This document shows positions 10,886-20,884 of a DNA stretch of 64,000 bases, one piece after another. The notes under the pieces were generated by a model that worked only from the letters and a program-made list of their open reading frames with translations, was not told the DNA's origin and did not search any database. Position 1 is the first letter of the stretch; each line of letters begins with the position of its first letter. Made by a program: the position numbers and the translations under genes. Source of the DNA: Symbiodinium natans (taxonomy: Eukaryota > Sar > Dinophyceae > Suessiales > Symbiodiniaceae); the NCBI GenBank assembly GCA_905221605.1, contig CAJNDS010002740.1:141501-205500 (forward strand), read 5' to 3'.

Positions 10886-11475
10886 AGGGGTTTGGGGTTG
10901 AGGGTTTCGGGTTTCGGGTGTGGGGTTTAGGGTCTTCGGTCTTAGGGTTGAGGGGCTTAGGGTTGAGGGATTTAGGAGGTTCAGGGTTCAGGGGGTTCAG
11001 GGGGGGTTTGGGGGGGTTGAGGGGCGTTTGCAGTTCAGGCCTTCCGAGCTTCGTATTCGGTGCTGCGGCTTTGGGCAACAAAAAACCCTAAAGCCCGAAC
11101 CCCTAAACCCTAAACCCTAAACCCTAGGCCCTAAGCCCTAAGCCCCAAACCCTAAATCGGAGGTCTTTGGATAGCTGGGGAGCAGGGCGATCTTACAAAT
11201 CATGCACTCTCTACGCTCTTGTGTTCAAAGCAGACTAGGCAAGAGCAGCTGCCGCAAACAACCGCCTCGGCTCCGGAAAGTCTTCCGTACGCCAGCCGCA
11301 CACGCAGGCTATTTCGGTGCAGAGGAAAAGCTTCGGATTCGGCGCCATTTCCGATACATTGACTTTATAATCTTTAATTAGCAGCGACACAAACCAGCAG
11401 CCATGACTTACGCAAGGCTGGATGTGGAACAAGTTCATGTTATGTGTTTTGTTGGCTATAGGGTTTGAGTTCAGT

Positions 11476-11613
11476 TCAGGGCTTCTGCAAGGTCTTTAGG
11501 ACAGTTGAAGCGGACACTCTGGGCAAATGACACTGAGACGCCCGCTTGATGAGCTCCGAGTAGGCTTTCCAGTTGAGGGAGATGCCCTCCCACTCGAACC
11601 GGTCCAGCCAAGT
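11476..11613 (-). CDS. terminal exon, unknown protein
   Basis: After an acceptor CCAG the frame reads WLDRFEWEGISLNWKAYSEL and on to a TGA at 11476-11478. Composition (W, Y, F, H, C) is that of a folded protein. The motif W..YSELI is similar to W.VYSDYI in the exon at 56584-56680. The region 11160-12160 has no telomere heptamers and may hold other exons, for example a minus reading ending TEDFPEPRRLFAAAALA at 11235. Confidence 0.5.
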   Translation of the reverse strand, partial: TWLDRFEWEGISLNWKAYSELIKRASQCHLPRVSASTVLKTLQKP

Positions 11614-12165
11614 CTGGCACGGGGCTTCAAGAGCAGACCATGAACAAATCCGAATCCGAATACGTCAACAATCGCGATCATGGTGGTGGCACAGCTGAGA
11701 AAACAGAAATGCCGGCGCGGCTCTTTTTGCGACGAAGTGCTCGGGGGTGCCTTTAAATCTTCAAAGGCAAAGGACGATGTGGCCATGACCGATTAAGCTA
11801 CCGGCCAGAGGAGTCATACTTCAAACGAAGGACGGGGTGAAAGAGTGGAAGAGCAGCAGAAGAAGGCAAGAGCTGAGTGACGCCGGATTGGCTGTACATG
11901 TATCCCCTCCATTTGTAGGAGTGGATGCCCAGGTGGTGCCATATCTGCTGGCTATACAGGCGAGCTCACAGGTGCCTGATTGATTCTGTAAATCCTCAGG
12001 CAGGACATGGCTAGGAGTGCAGACTGCGCCGCATCCCGGGCCAAGCACGCCCATCAGGCACCTGGAACCCAAAAAACTTCTCTTTCACCACCCGTGAGGT
12101 TGCAAAATTCGGCTGCGTGCTCCTCGGGAGCCAGCAGCCTTCTGAAAGTTTTAGGCCCGATGTGC

Positions 12166-13617
12166 TCAGAAGATGCCTTGCCCGACCCGGTGCTTGTTGC
12201 GGAGCTCCTCCGCACTCTTCTGCATGTCAAGGTACGCATCGAGGGACTTGTCGGCATCAAACTTGCCCAGCGTGGCCTCCGAGACCTTCTGGGCCTTGGC
12301 GCGCTTGCCCGCCATGCTCACATTCGTCCCCTTCTTCTCCGCCAGCCCCTCCACCTCGCGCAGCAAAGCTGGATACTGGGGAGCCTCGGCCTTCTCAAAG
12401 CATTGGGCGGAGCGGTTCTTGTTGCGCACCTCTGCGGCGCTCTTCTGCATCTCAAGGTAAGCAAGACGTGACTGGTCGGCGTCGAACTTGCCCAGCGAAG
12501 CATCCGAGAGCTTCTGCGCCTGCGCGCGCCTGCCGGCCATGGTCTCACCCTTCGCCTCCTCGCGGGACGGGGGCTCGTAGCCGAAGGAGAGTGCGGAGCG
12601 GTTCTTGTTGCGCGCCTCCGCGGCACTCTTCTGCATCTCCAGGTAGGCCAGGCGCGAGGCGTCGTCGTCAAACTTCCCCAGCGCCGCATCCGAGAGCTTG
12701 TGCGCCTGGGCCCGCTTCCCGGCCATGGTCACAGCTTCCGGCTGCGGCTCCGCCTTCACCTGAGTTGTCCGGTAACCTGGGGGAACTAAAGGGCGTTAAC
12801 CTTTGGGATGATAAGGGGAGTATATTACCCCAAAACGGTCAAAGGTTTACCTACACATTACCCCAAAACGGTCAAAGGTTTACCTACTCTACTACTAGGT
12901 CACGCTCGTGTCTGTCTCGATGTGAGATGGCGCCTCAGGCTGGGTCGACACGGTCTCGGCGGAGCGCACGGAATGCCCGGAGCGCACGCTCCGGGCCGCG
13001 TTGCTTGGGGGCCGGAGCGTGGTGCATGCCCGCATCTCGTCCACCTTCTTGTCCAGGCACTTCTCAATCAGGTTCATCATCCGACCGGTGTCCAGCCGAG
13101 AGACCCTTGAGGCCCGCGAGGCCGCGGAGCGCGCGGTGGCGGTGGGGGCCTCGGAGCGGGCGGTCGCCTTCGGCTCCTTTGGGCTCTCCGAGGGCTCAGC
13201 GGCTTCAGACACCTCGGGGACTTCCGAGGCTCCCTCCTTGGACTCCCGCCGGCGCGCGGCCTTCTGCGCGGCGAGGGTGAAGGCGTCCGGGAGGCTGGCA
13301 TCACCGGCGCCCCAGGGGCAGGTGTTGCCAATGGTGGTGTTCTGGGCATACCGGGCCATGGCTTGGATAAAGTAAAGATTCGCCGCGCGCTGGGGGACTT
13401 GGGTACTTGAACCAAAAAAGCTGGCTTTTCCAGGACGCTGCCAGAACGCATATGGGAGGCGGGCTCTTGCAGATGTTGACCCAAAGGGTCTGTAAAATCC
13501 CTGCCATGAGCTCTGTCCAGCCTTGACCTCTGCTGCGTCACCAGAGGCGCAGGCGCTCTGGAGCATGGTGCAGTAGCAGTCATCATCGGGAATGATGCTG
13601 GAGTCTTTGCCCGACAT
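12166..13617 (-). CDS. protein with three copies of a ~45-residue repeat (unknown function)
   Basis: Two open stretches (12895-13617 and 12166 to about 12760) are probably joined by one intron: AGC^GTGACC donor and ACTCAG acceptor keep phase 0. The N-terminal half begins MSGKDSSIIPDDDCYC and turns Ala/Ser/Glu-rich. The C-terminal half has three units built as MAG(K/R)RA(Q/K)A, then L.KFD.D.S..AYL.MQKSA.E.RNK(N/H)R, ending before TGA at 12166. A second intron within 13390-13530 is possible (GAG^GTCAAG to CCCCAG). The repeat looks helical and charged; no family recognised. The intron holds a direct duplication of a 27-bp segment that repeats the donor-like AG^GTAAAC. Confidence 0.7.
12820..12894. 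repeat. 27-bp direct duplication inside an intron
   Basis: CCCCAAAACGGTCAAAGG plus TTTACCTAC occurs twice, separated by a few bases. On the sense (minus) strand each copy starts GTAGGTAAACC, so the intron may have two alternative donors. Confidence 0.7.
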
Positions 13618-13729
13618 CTCCTGAAGCTTACTTGTGGGGGCCCCGATGTGCTGTACCCCGCAGCTTTGGGAGGCTAGACCCTGTCTTTGAGGGGAGCCAA
13701 CCTGGCAATCTCTATGTTAAAGATCATGG

Positions 13730-13889
13730 TTAGGGTTTAGGGTTTAGGGTTCAGGGTTTAGGGTTTAGGGTTTAGGTTTTGGTTTAGGGTTTAGGGTTTA
13801 GGGTTTAGGGTTTAGGGTTTAGGGTTTAGGGTTTAGGGTTTAGGGTTCAGGGTTGAGGGTTCAGGGTTTAGGGTTTAGGGTTTAGGGTG
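13730..13889 (+). repeat. (TTTAGGG)n array
   Basis: About 22 heptamers with some TTCAGGG. Further arrays lie at 13970-14078. Confidence 0.95.
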
Positions 13890-13892
13890 CAC

Positions 13893-13963
13893 TGCATCGA
13901 GCCGTCCTGCCAAAGCTCCTGCAACTGCGCGGCGTCCCCGGCTGATGCCCAGGCGTCAAGGAC
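13893..13963 (-). CDS. single exon, unknown protein
   Basis: Acceptor CCCTAAACTTTGCGAG, 71 nt reading VLDAWASAGDAAQLQELWQD, donor ATGCA^GTGCAC. The helical alternation is typical of helical-repeat proteins, but no family is certain. Lies downstream of the 14646-18170 model; phase does not join them directly. Confidence 0.55.
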
Positions 13964-14194
13964 CTCGCAAAGTTTAGGGTTTGGGGTTTAGGCCTAGGGC
14001 TTAGGGTTTAGGGTTTCGGGTTAAGGGTTAAGGGTTTAGGTTTTAGGTTCAGGGTTTAGGGTTTAGGGTTTAGGGTGCAGTGTTTAAGGTGCACCCTCAC
14101 GCCCAAGCCCTCACCAGGTACCCGGCAGGCTTGTAGGAGTCCAGGGTGGGGCTCATCTTTGTCAAGCTCAGCCTCCATCCATTGCCCCTACACT

Positions 14195-14282
14195 GGGACT
14201 AAAGGAGACCCTGATAAGGGAGTCGGCTATATCGGGAATAAGATGAAGTTTCCCTTCTAGGGGTCCCTCCTTATACCCCTTG
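14195..14282 (+). repeat. MITE family G, copy 1
   Basis: Shares GGAATAAGATGAAG, CTAGGGGTCCCTC and TATACCCCTT with the inverse copy at 19475-19545. An ambiguous coding island (minus MSPTLDSYKPAGYL or DEPHPGLLQACRVP) lies just left. Confidence 0.55.
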
Positions 14283-14310
14283 CACCTGAACCCGTGCGAC
14301 TCTATACTCT

Positions 14311-14406
14311 GGGTTTCCGAAAATAGGGGGCTGCTTATTTGGGTCCTTATCATTGGGGCATCCTACTCTTTGGGGGGGGGGGGTTTAGGGGTCCCCTATT
14401 TCGTCC
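14311..14406 (+). repeat. MITE family A, copy 2
   Basis: Ends GGGTTTCCGAAAATAGGG and GGGGTCCCCTATTTCGT with internal TCCTTATCATTGGGGCATCCTAC. Confidence 0.75.
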
Positions 14407-14645
14407 ATATCACACAGAGCCCCCAAGAATCGAACCATCTGGAGACACAACTCTGGCGGACCCTCCCCCTTGGTGCTTAGTAGGGAATGATGTTGGCAAC
14501 AGCTCACAGGCTAGAAACAGGGCTCTATATAATACCCTTTAAGGGATTGTATAGGATACCTCATTCCCTCATTCCCCCATTCCCTATGAGTATTACTCCC
14601 CGCCCGCCTTGCTAGCCACCTTCCGGCTTCTTCCGCCTGACCCAC

Positions 14646-16053
14646 CTCGCATCACTTGGCGCTGCAGCACCATGCGCCCCGAGCAGGAGACAAGCGCATG
14701 CCGGAAGACCCTGAGAATGTGGAAGCCGCATGTTAGGGTTTAGGGTTTAGGGTTTAGGGTTTCGGGTTTAGGGTTTAGGGTTTAGGGTTGAGGGTTTAGG
14801 GTTTAGGGTTTAGGGTCTAGGGTGTAGGGTCCAGGGTCTATACGGTCTAGAGGGTCTATAGGGTCTAGGGTCTAGGGCCTAGGGTCTAGGGTCTAGGGTC
14901 TAGGGTCTAGGGTTTAGGGTTTAGGGTTTAGGGTTTAGGGTTTAGGGTTTAGAGTTTCGGTTTAGGGTTTAGGGTTTAGGGACCACCAGCGCTTGGAACC
15001 CTAAACCCTCCCGGCATCGCGCGCCGCGGATCAAAGCTCAAGGATGCCGAGCGCGGGGCGTTGCTGTAGCTCCTGGGAAGGCGCAGAGCTTTGGGCTTGG
15101 GTTTAATGTGGGGTTCTACGAAAATAGGGCAGCCCCCCAAAATAGATCCCCAATAGGAGGATTGCCTTATCATATAAGAAGGACCCCAAGAAGGTACCCC
15201 TAAATTCCGAAACCCACACGATGCGGTTTTGAGGTTCAGGTTCGTGTATTCTTGACAGTCCAAACACAAGTTGCGATCTAGCTTCTGAACTCGGAGAACC
15301 TGGGTTGGGTGAAGGCACTTGGAAATCGCCCCTGAACAGGCCTAAACACTTCCTAAACCGGAGCCACTTTACCTCAACCCTGAATCCTTAACAATCGTCC
15401 CCTAACCCTAAACCCCGCAGTCTGTCAACCACAAACACCTGGCCCTAAACTGCCCTAAACCCCTACATAAAAGCCTGAAACCCTCGAAGGCTTAAACCCT
15501 AAACTCCAAAAACCTTAAACCCCTAAACTCCTAAACCCCAAACTCCTAAACCCCTAAGCCCCTAAACCCCCAAACTCCACAACCCCTCAACCCCCCCTAA
15601 ACCCCTAAACCCTGTACTCTAAACCCGGCACCCTAAACCCTAAACCCCACTGTACTCTAAACCCCACAACCCCCGAACAGCAGTCCCGATGATGGCGTTG
15701 TAGGCCTCAAGGGGTGGCTCTTGGCCTGCTTCCACCTCGTAGAACGAAGCGTGGTTTAGGGTTTAGGGCTAGGGTTTAGGGCTAGGGTTTAGGGCCTGGA
15801 GGGCTTCAGGGGTTTAAGAATAAACCCTAAACCTCAAACCCTTAAGCGCTAAGGGGTGTCGGGTTGAGGGTTTTATGCCCTTTGGCATGCTGGGGAGGTT
15901 GAGCTTCGGGAAGCTCAAGGGCTTAGGCGTTGGGGAGGCTTCTCATCGTGTTTAGGGCTTTTTGGGGCTTGCGGAACTCAGTGCTTGTTTTTGGGTTTAG
16001 GGTAGAAGTCTATGTAAGTCTAGGGCTAACCTTTTTTCAACCTGATTGCGGTG

Positions 16054-16100
<47 letters not shown>

Positions 16101-18170
16101 GTCTCGGGCTTAGGTTTCAAACTTTCAAGCCTTCTGTCGGAGCGGTACTCTTGGTAGCCGCCGCTGGAACGTAGGCGGTTTGCGGTGAAGTGCCAATGGG
16201 CAGCGATGCCATGATTGCACGCCGTCTATGACATATACTTGTGTGCAAGATAAAGACACAGTGGGTCTGGAGGTCTCCGCTTTTGAACGTACGGGCACCA
16301 CTCAAGCTGCTAGGCAGGACAGGCGTGGGACTTCTAAAGGCCCTGAAGACTGAACTCCGAAGGCTCGAGACTGGGGATTCGACCATATTCTCCAGCCACC
16401 GCGCAGCACCTGGCATAGCTTCTGAGACGCGCAGGCCCAAAAAGTCCACCTTGGGCCCTGAGGTCGTAGTCTGCGAACTTAACAGGGACGCCCCCTAGGA
16501 AATTGACCCTTTTAACGCTAAACCCCAAACCCTAAACCCCAAACCCTAAACGGTTAGCAAATCGACCCAGGACTGCTCGGAACCATGAGAAAAACATCCA
16601 AGAGCAGCCAAAAATAGCACAGCCCCGGGTGCTGACTACGATGACCTAAAAAACAACCTCTTTCCCGACCACTCCCAGACAATTTCGAGCACCCAGGGCC
16701 CCAAAAAGGCCCAACATGCCGAAAAAAAAGCGCGTCCCTGCCGGGGTTTTCGTGTGCACGGAACGCTGCTTCAAGAAGCAACGGGACTGTGGCGAGAGCA
16801 CGCCTTCGAGCACGAAGCGCGCACGCGCGCCCCCGTGCGGATCCGACATCGAAACCCCTCACCCTGGACCCTAAACCCTAAACCCTAAACCCTAAACCAG
16901 AAAGCCGCAGAGCCCTTGCAAGCAGCAAGCGCCGAGCACGCGCTACAATTAGGGTTGAGGGTTTAGGGTTTAGGGTTTAGGGTTTAGGGCTTAGGGTTTA
17001 GGGTTTAGGGTTCCCACCCAAACTAATCTCAAAGCTCCCCAACCCCCACCCCCCAAACCTTAACGAAGCCGACTGGCCTGCAGGATTCTGGTCGCCGGCG
17101 AGGGCAAAGATGACTTCTAGGTAAGGCACCTTTCAAGGTGGAGCTTTAGGGGTTTAGGGTTTAGGGTTCAGGGTTTAGGGTTTAGGGTTTAGGGCTTAGG
17201 GCTTAGGGCTTAGGGTTAGGGTGGGGAAGTTTAGGGGTTGAGGGTTTAGGGTCCAGGCCTTTACGGGCTTTCGGGGAAAGGGCTAGGGGTTTTCAAGCCA
17301 CTACACTCTAAGCCCTAAACCCCAACCTTAAACCCCAAACCCTAAACCTTAGCTTCGGGTTTCGGAACGCAACAACCTATGGAGAGGATCGCAGACAATT
17401 TCGTCCAGTTCAACCTATGGAGCTCATAGCAGATCGTGCTCTTTCAAGTAACTGGCAACAGTTTCCTAGCAAGTGGCCCTTTGGGGGGGCTCAGGGTTTA
17501 GGGCTTTTAGGTGTTTGGGGGTGGAAGGCGCCCTAAACCCTAAACCCTACACCCTACACCCTAAACCCTAAACCCTAAACCCTAAACCCTAAACCCTAAA
17601 CCCTAAACCCTAAACCCTAAACCCTAAACCCTAAACCCTAAACCCATGCTCAACGTGAACCCCTAAAGCCCAACTCCTGCGCCCGCAAGGCAATACAAGC
17701 CAGGGGAACATCCTCCTTCGCAACTTGGGACACCGCCAACCTTTCGCGGGTCACGGGCTTGGGGGCTGTCGTGTAGGGCCCCGCTAGTTTCTTAAACCCT
17801 AAACTAAACCCTAAACCCTAACCCCTAAGCCAGAGTTTGCAGGAGCTGGCCCTTTTGGAGCCCTCTAGGGAACAGCTCTTGAACCCAAACAAGGGACGAG
17901 ACACAAAGATCCCAAGCACCTTTTGCCCGATTTCATTCGGGGTGGGGCGCTTAAAAGACCCGGTGGAGGTTCTCCAACCGGGCCAATATCTCTGTAGGTG
18001 CACAGGACAAACTTCGTATACTTAAGACATGATGAAGGGGACCAGTGAGAGGTGTCGTTGGTACCCGGTACGCGTCTGGCACACTTATGGCACACAGTAT
18101 CACTGTCTCCTGGTGCTTGGTTTCTAGGTTGAGAGTATTCCACCCGAATAACCGATACATACTGTAAGAG
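14646..18170 (-). CDS. seven-exon gene of unknown function (partial)
   Basis: Minus-strand exons 17960-18170, 17661-17765, 17059-17116, 16384-16477, 15671-15735, 15007-15072 and 14646-14710 agree in splice phase at all six junctions. Sample readings in order: LLQYVSVIRVEYSQPRNQAP, VTRERLAVSQVAKEDVPLAC, VIFALAGDQNPAGQSASL, VDFLGLRVSEAMPGAARWLE, PPLEAYNAIIGTAVRG, SYSNAPRSASLSFDPRRAMP, VFRHALVSCSGRMVLQRQVM. Several acceptors have good pyrimidine tracts (TTTTCCAG, CTTCCCAG, ATTCTCAG). The first exon has CHKC. EAYNAIIGT recalls a PPR helix, but one motif is not enough to name the family. Introns hold TTTAGGG arrays, a CT microsatellite and MITEs; the intron upstream of 18170 is a family A MITE. 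Confidence 0.62.
14733..14980 (+). repeat. TTTAGGG array with an internal TCTAGGG run
   Basis: About 35 heptamers in the intron between exons 15007-15072 and 14646-14710. The centre is a homogeneous block of TCTAGGG variants. Confidence 0.93.
15111..15215 (-). repeat. MITE family A, copy 3
   Basis: Inverse-oriented copy ending GGTACCCCTAAATTCCGAAACCC. It lies just upstream (sense) of the exon at 15007-15072, so it is in an intron. Confidence 0.75.
16055..16104 (+). repeat. (CT)n microsatellite
   Basis: About 18 CT dinucleotides with TCTGTCTC at the right edge, within an intron of the 14646-18170 model. Confidence 0.95.
16718..16873 (+). CDS. short basic Cys-rich reading frame starting with an SV40-like NLS
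   Basis: ATG at 16718 opens MPKKKRVPAGVFVCTERCFK, continuing KKQRDCGES to a stop at 16871-16873. PKKKRV equals the classical monopartite nuclear localisation signal. Third positions are mostly G or C, and an acceptor-like CCACTCCCAG lies upstream. It overlaps, on the opposite strand, an intron of the 14646-18170 model, so it could be a nested gene or chance. Confidence 0.35.
17530..17645 (-). repeat. (CCCTAAA)n array
   Basis: About 16 heptamers immediately downstream (sense) of exon 17661-17765. Confidence 0.95.
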
Positions 18171-18207
18171 CTGGAAAATACGCACCCAGCGCGCTGGAAG
18201 CTCAAAA

Positions 18208-18311
18208 TGGGGGGTTTACGAAAGTTCGGGACCCCAATATAATCCCCCAAATAGTAGGATTCCCTTAGAACAAGGACCCCAATAGGGTACCCCTAATTTC
18301 CGAAGCCCCCA
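18208..18311 (-). repeat. MITE family A, copy 4
   Basis: Ends GGGGTTTACGAAA and GGTACCCCTAATTTCCG. On the sense strand it begins GTACCC and is followed, 38 nt beyond its end, by TTTTCCAG and the exon at 17960-18170. It is therefore the body of an intron. Confidence 0.8.
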
Positions 18312-18424
18312 TGTTTGGGGTCTTAAGGGAGGGGGGTATGTAACCCAAGGCTAGGCTGTCATTCATGACTCTCTCAAGCATTCCTTTGCATCGGCGCTGT
18401 ACTCTTGTTGCCTACCACCACGTC

Positions 18425-18540
18425 ATACAGTGTAATATAAGGGTCGGAATGAATGCCAAGGTTTTTCCCTTATGGTCCCCTATATAGTTACACTATGATA
18501 ACCCCAAAAACCCCATGTTAAGTCTTCAGGCCCCTAGATT
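18425..18540 (-). repeat. MITE family E, copy 2 (inverse orientation)
   Basis: Reverse complement matches 475-600 over GGGGCCTGAA, GGGGTTATCATAGTGTAACT and GGGACCATAAGGGAA. A third copy is at 42485-42562. Confidence 0.65.
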
Positions 18541-18589
18541 TGCCTCTACCTCCGGTGCCATTTAGGAATTAGCTTTAGGGTTTGGGTTG

Positions 18590-18960
18590 TAGGGTCTGAG
18601 GGAGAACGCTGTGTGGACATTCTGGAGGGCGCACTCCAGGGACGAATAGCTCTACGTTGACTTTTCGGAGTTAGCATTTAGGGTTTAGGGTTTAGGCGTG
18701 GAGTAGAGGGTCTGTGGTCTTAGGGTCTGGGGTTCTAGGCACTCCCGGAAAAGCAATCCTGCTACCTGTTTTAAGCCCCGGAACTGCGCATTTTGGGAAC
18801 AACCACCCTAAACCCTAAACCCTAAACCCTAAACCCTAAACCCTAAACCCTAAACACCCCAAATCCTAATCTGTCCCAGGGCCCCACAAGGTCAGGCCCA
18901 TCGAGCCTCTCGAGCCACGTGGCCAGGCGGTCGATGTCACCTCCAGAAGTCAACTCCCCC
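18590..18960. other. two exon-like islands, strand undecided
   Basis: 18605-18660 reads SYSSLECALQNVHTAFSL on minus and EGERCVDILEGALQGRIALR-stop on plus. 18870-18960 reads GDIDRLATWLERLDGPDL on minus and, after a strong CTGTCCCAG acceptor, GPTRSGPSSLSSHVARR on plus. Both have CCCTAAA/TTTAGGG flanks. Neither was recognised. Confidence 0.35.
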
Positions 18961-19189
18961 ACCCCCCTCTAGGGTTTAGGGTTTAGGGTTTAGGGTTTAG
19001 GGTTTAAGGTTTAGGGTTTAGGGTTAGGGTCTAGGATTTCGGGTTTAGGGTTTAGGGTTTAAACGTCCCCAAAACACAGCATTCTTTGTGAGTTACAGGG
19101 CTTTGAAGTAGCATGATGGGTCACTAATTACAGGGCTTTTGGGTTCTAAGCGGTGTCGTGCTTCTCGAACCCTAAGCCCTAAAACCCTA

Positions 19190-19260
19190 AACCCTTATCC
19201 AGCAACGGCTTCTGCCAAGGAGACACCCTGACTATGACACGGCCGGTGCGGGTTTGCTGC
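19190..19260. CDS. exon-like island, strand undecided
   Basis: Plus: CCCTAAACCCTTATCCAG, then QRLLPRRHPDYDTA and G^GTGCGG. Minus: GCGCAG-type acceptor, then TRTGRVIVRVSPWQKPLLDK and GTTTAGGG. Both readings are protein-like. Confidence 0.35.
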
Positions 19261-19474
19261 GACCTGCTCGCTTTTCATATTATACTAGGATGAGATGAAG
19301 ATTCCTGATGGAAGATTTTGGGGTTGAGGGTTGAGGGTCGAGGCTTCAGGGTTGAGGGTTGAGGGTTTAGGGTTTAGGGTTTAGGGTTTAGGGTTTAGGG
19401 CTGCCAGCAGGCATGCTCACCCATGGCTCTCTGACACAATAGCATGAGCAGTTCGAGGACCGGGGGCTGCTTGA

Positions 19475-19545
19475 CTTAAGGGGTACAAAGAGGGACCCCT
19501 AGCAGGTACCCTTCATCTTATTCCCCTATATCCGCCCACCCCAGC
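19475..19545 (-). repeat. MITE family G, copy 2
   Basis: Inverse copy of the 14195-14282 element, with GGGACCCCTAG and CATCTTATTCCCCTATA. Confidence 0.55.
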
Positions 19546-19555
19546 AACAGCGGGG

Positions 19556-20745
19556 CGGCGTCAGTGAAGACCCTCCCTGCCCTCACCGCAACCCCTTCCC
19601 AACCATTCCACTCCACCTCTCCACTTGGCCTTGCCTTCCGCCCCTAACCTCCCCTTCCCCTGCCCCACCCTTCCCCTTCCCAACCATTCCACTCCATCCT
19701 CCTCCCCTACCCCTTCCCCCATTCCACTCCATCCTCCTCCCCTACCCCTTCCCCATCCCTGCCCCCCCTCTCACCGTACTCCAATCCACCCACCACCAAC
19801 CCCTTCCACCACCAACCCCTGCCCCCCCTCCCACTACCCTTCCACTTCCCAACCATTCCACTCCATCCTCCTCCCCTACCCCTTCCCCACCCCCAATCCA
19901 CCCTTCTGCAGCCACTTACCTCATCTCCTCCACCCACCCCCCTCCCCCCCACTCCCACCACCAACCCCTTCCCCTACCCCCCGCTCCCCACCACCCTTCC
20001 CCTTCCCAACCATTCCACTCCACCCCTCTGCGCCTACTCTGCCCCTCACCGATCTCTGCTGTTTCAAGGCCAATGCACGCCACCCCCACTCCCCGCCTAC
20101 CCCACCCCCCCCCCCCCCCCCCACCCCCCCACCCACCCCCTACCCCCCCTACCCCCCCCCCTACCCCCCCCTACCCCCCCCTACCCCCCCCTACCCCCCA
20201 ACCGCCGCCGCAAAAACGTCCTGCCCTCACCGCAGCCTCTTCCCCCTTCCCCTTCCCAAGCCTTCCGCACCACCAGCCCCCCCTCCCGCTACCCTTCCCC
20301 TTCCCAACCATTCACTCCATCCCTGCCCTCCCTCTCTCCGCACCCCAATCCACCCACCACCAACCCCTTCCCTGCCCCTAACCCTCCCACTTACCCTCCC
20401 CCCCCCCCCCCACCCCCTTCCCCACGCAGGCCACCCTCTCCCGACTACTCCGCCCCTCACCGATCTCTGCTGTTTCAGAGCCAATGCACGCCCGCCCTGA
20501 CCGCTCCCTGCCTTCCACCCCAACCCCCCAATCCCCACCCTCCCCCCCACCCACCCCACCCCCCCAACGCCCCGACCCTATGCCCAGTGGCTCATGGCCA
20601 TCTGGTTTTACGGGCCTCTGGCAGACCCGATCAGCCCCCTTGATGGCCGCCTTCTCGCTGTACCCCACCCCCCCAAACCCCCGCCCCAGCCCCCCCACCC
20701 CCCCCCCCCCCCCGCCCCAGCCCCCCCCCCCCCCCCCCCCGTGTG
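19556..20745 (+). repeat. C-rich low-complexity block with tandem duplications
   Basis: About 1.2 kb of CCCCTTCCC/CCACTCCA sequence in which TTCCCAACCATTCCACTCCA recurs many times. A larger duplication of about 410 bp repeats ACCGATCTCTGCTGTTTCA plus GCCAATGCACGCC at 20049 and 20460. The minus reading RALALKQQRSV ahead of GTGAGG hints at a duplicated exon. The proline-rich readings are artefacts. Confidence 0.8.
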
Positions 20746-20749
20746 CAGC

Positions 20750-20866
20750 TTAAATAGGGTCTATTTGGAAGCTGGGAATCGTATTTACAAGAGGAAAACA
20801 GGCCCCAAAACGTATACTTATTCACAAGAGCCATGTTCCAAATAGACCCTATTTTAGGTCCTGTAG
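20750..20866. repeat. MITE family I, copy 1, next to a C run
   Basis: Terminal inverted repeats TAAATAGGGTCTATTTGGAA and TTCCAAATAGACCCTATTTTA enclose about 70 bp. The left end follows a C run. The same terminus lies beside the long C run at 27628-27711. Confidence 0.8.
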
Positions 20867-20884
20867 GGTTGCACAAACAGAATT

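Noticed and set aside
19625-20845. Proline-rich open frames up to 291 codons
   Set aside because: C-rich low-complexity DNA with tandem duplications; no start context, domain or stop pattern that supports a gene.
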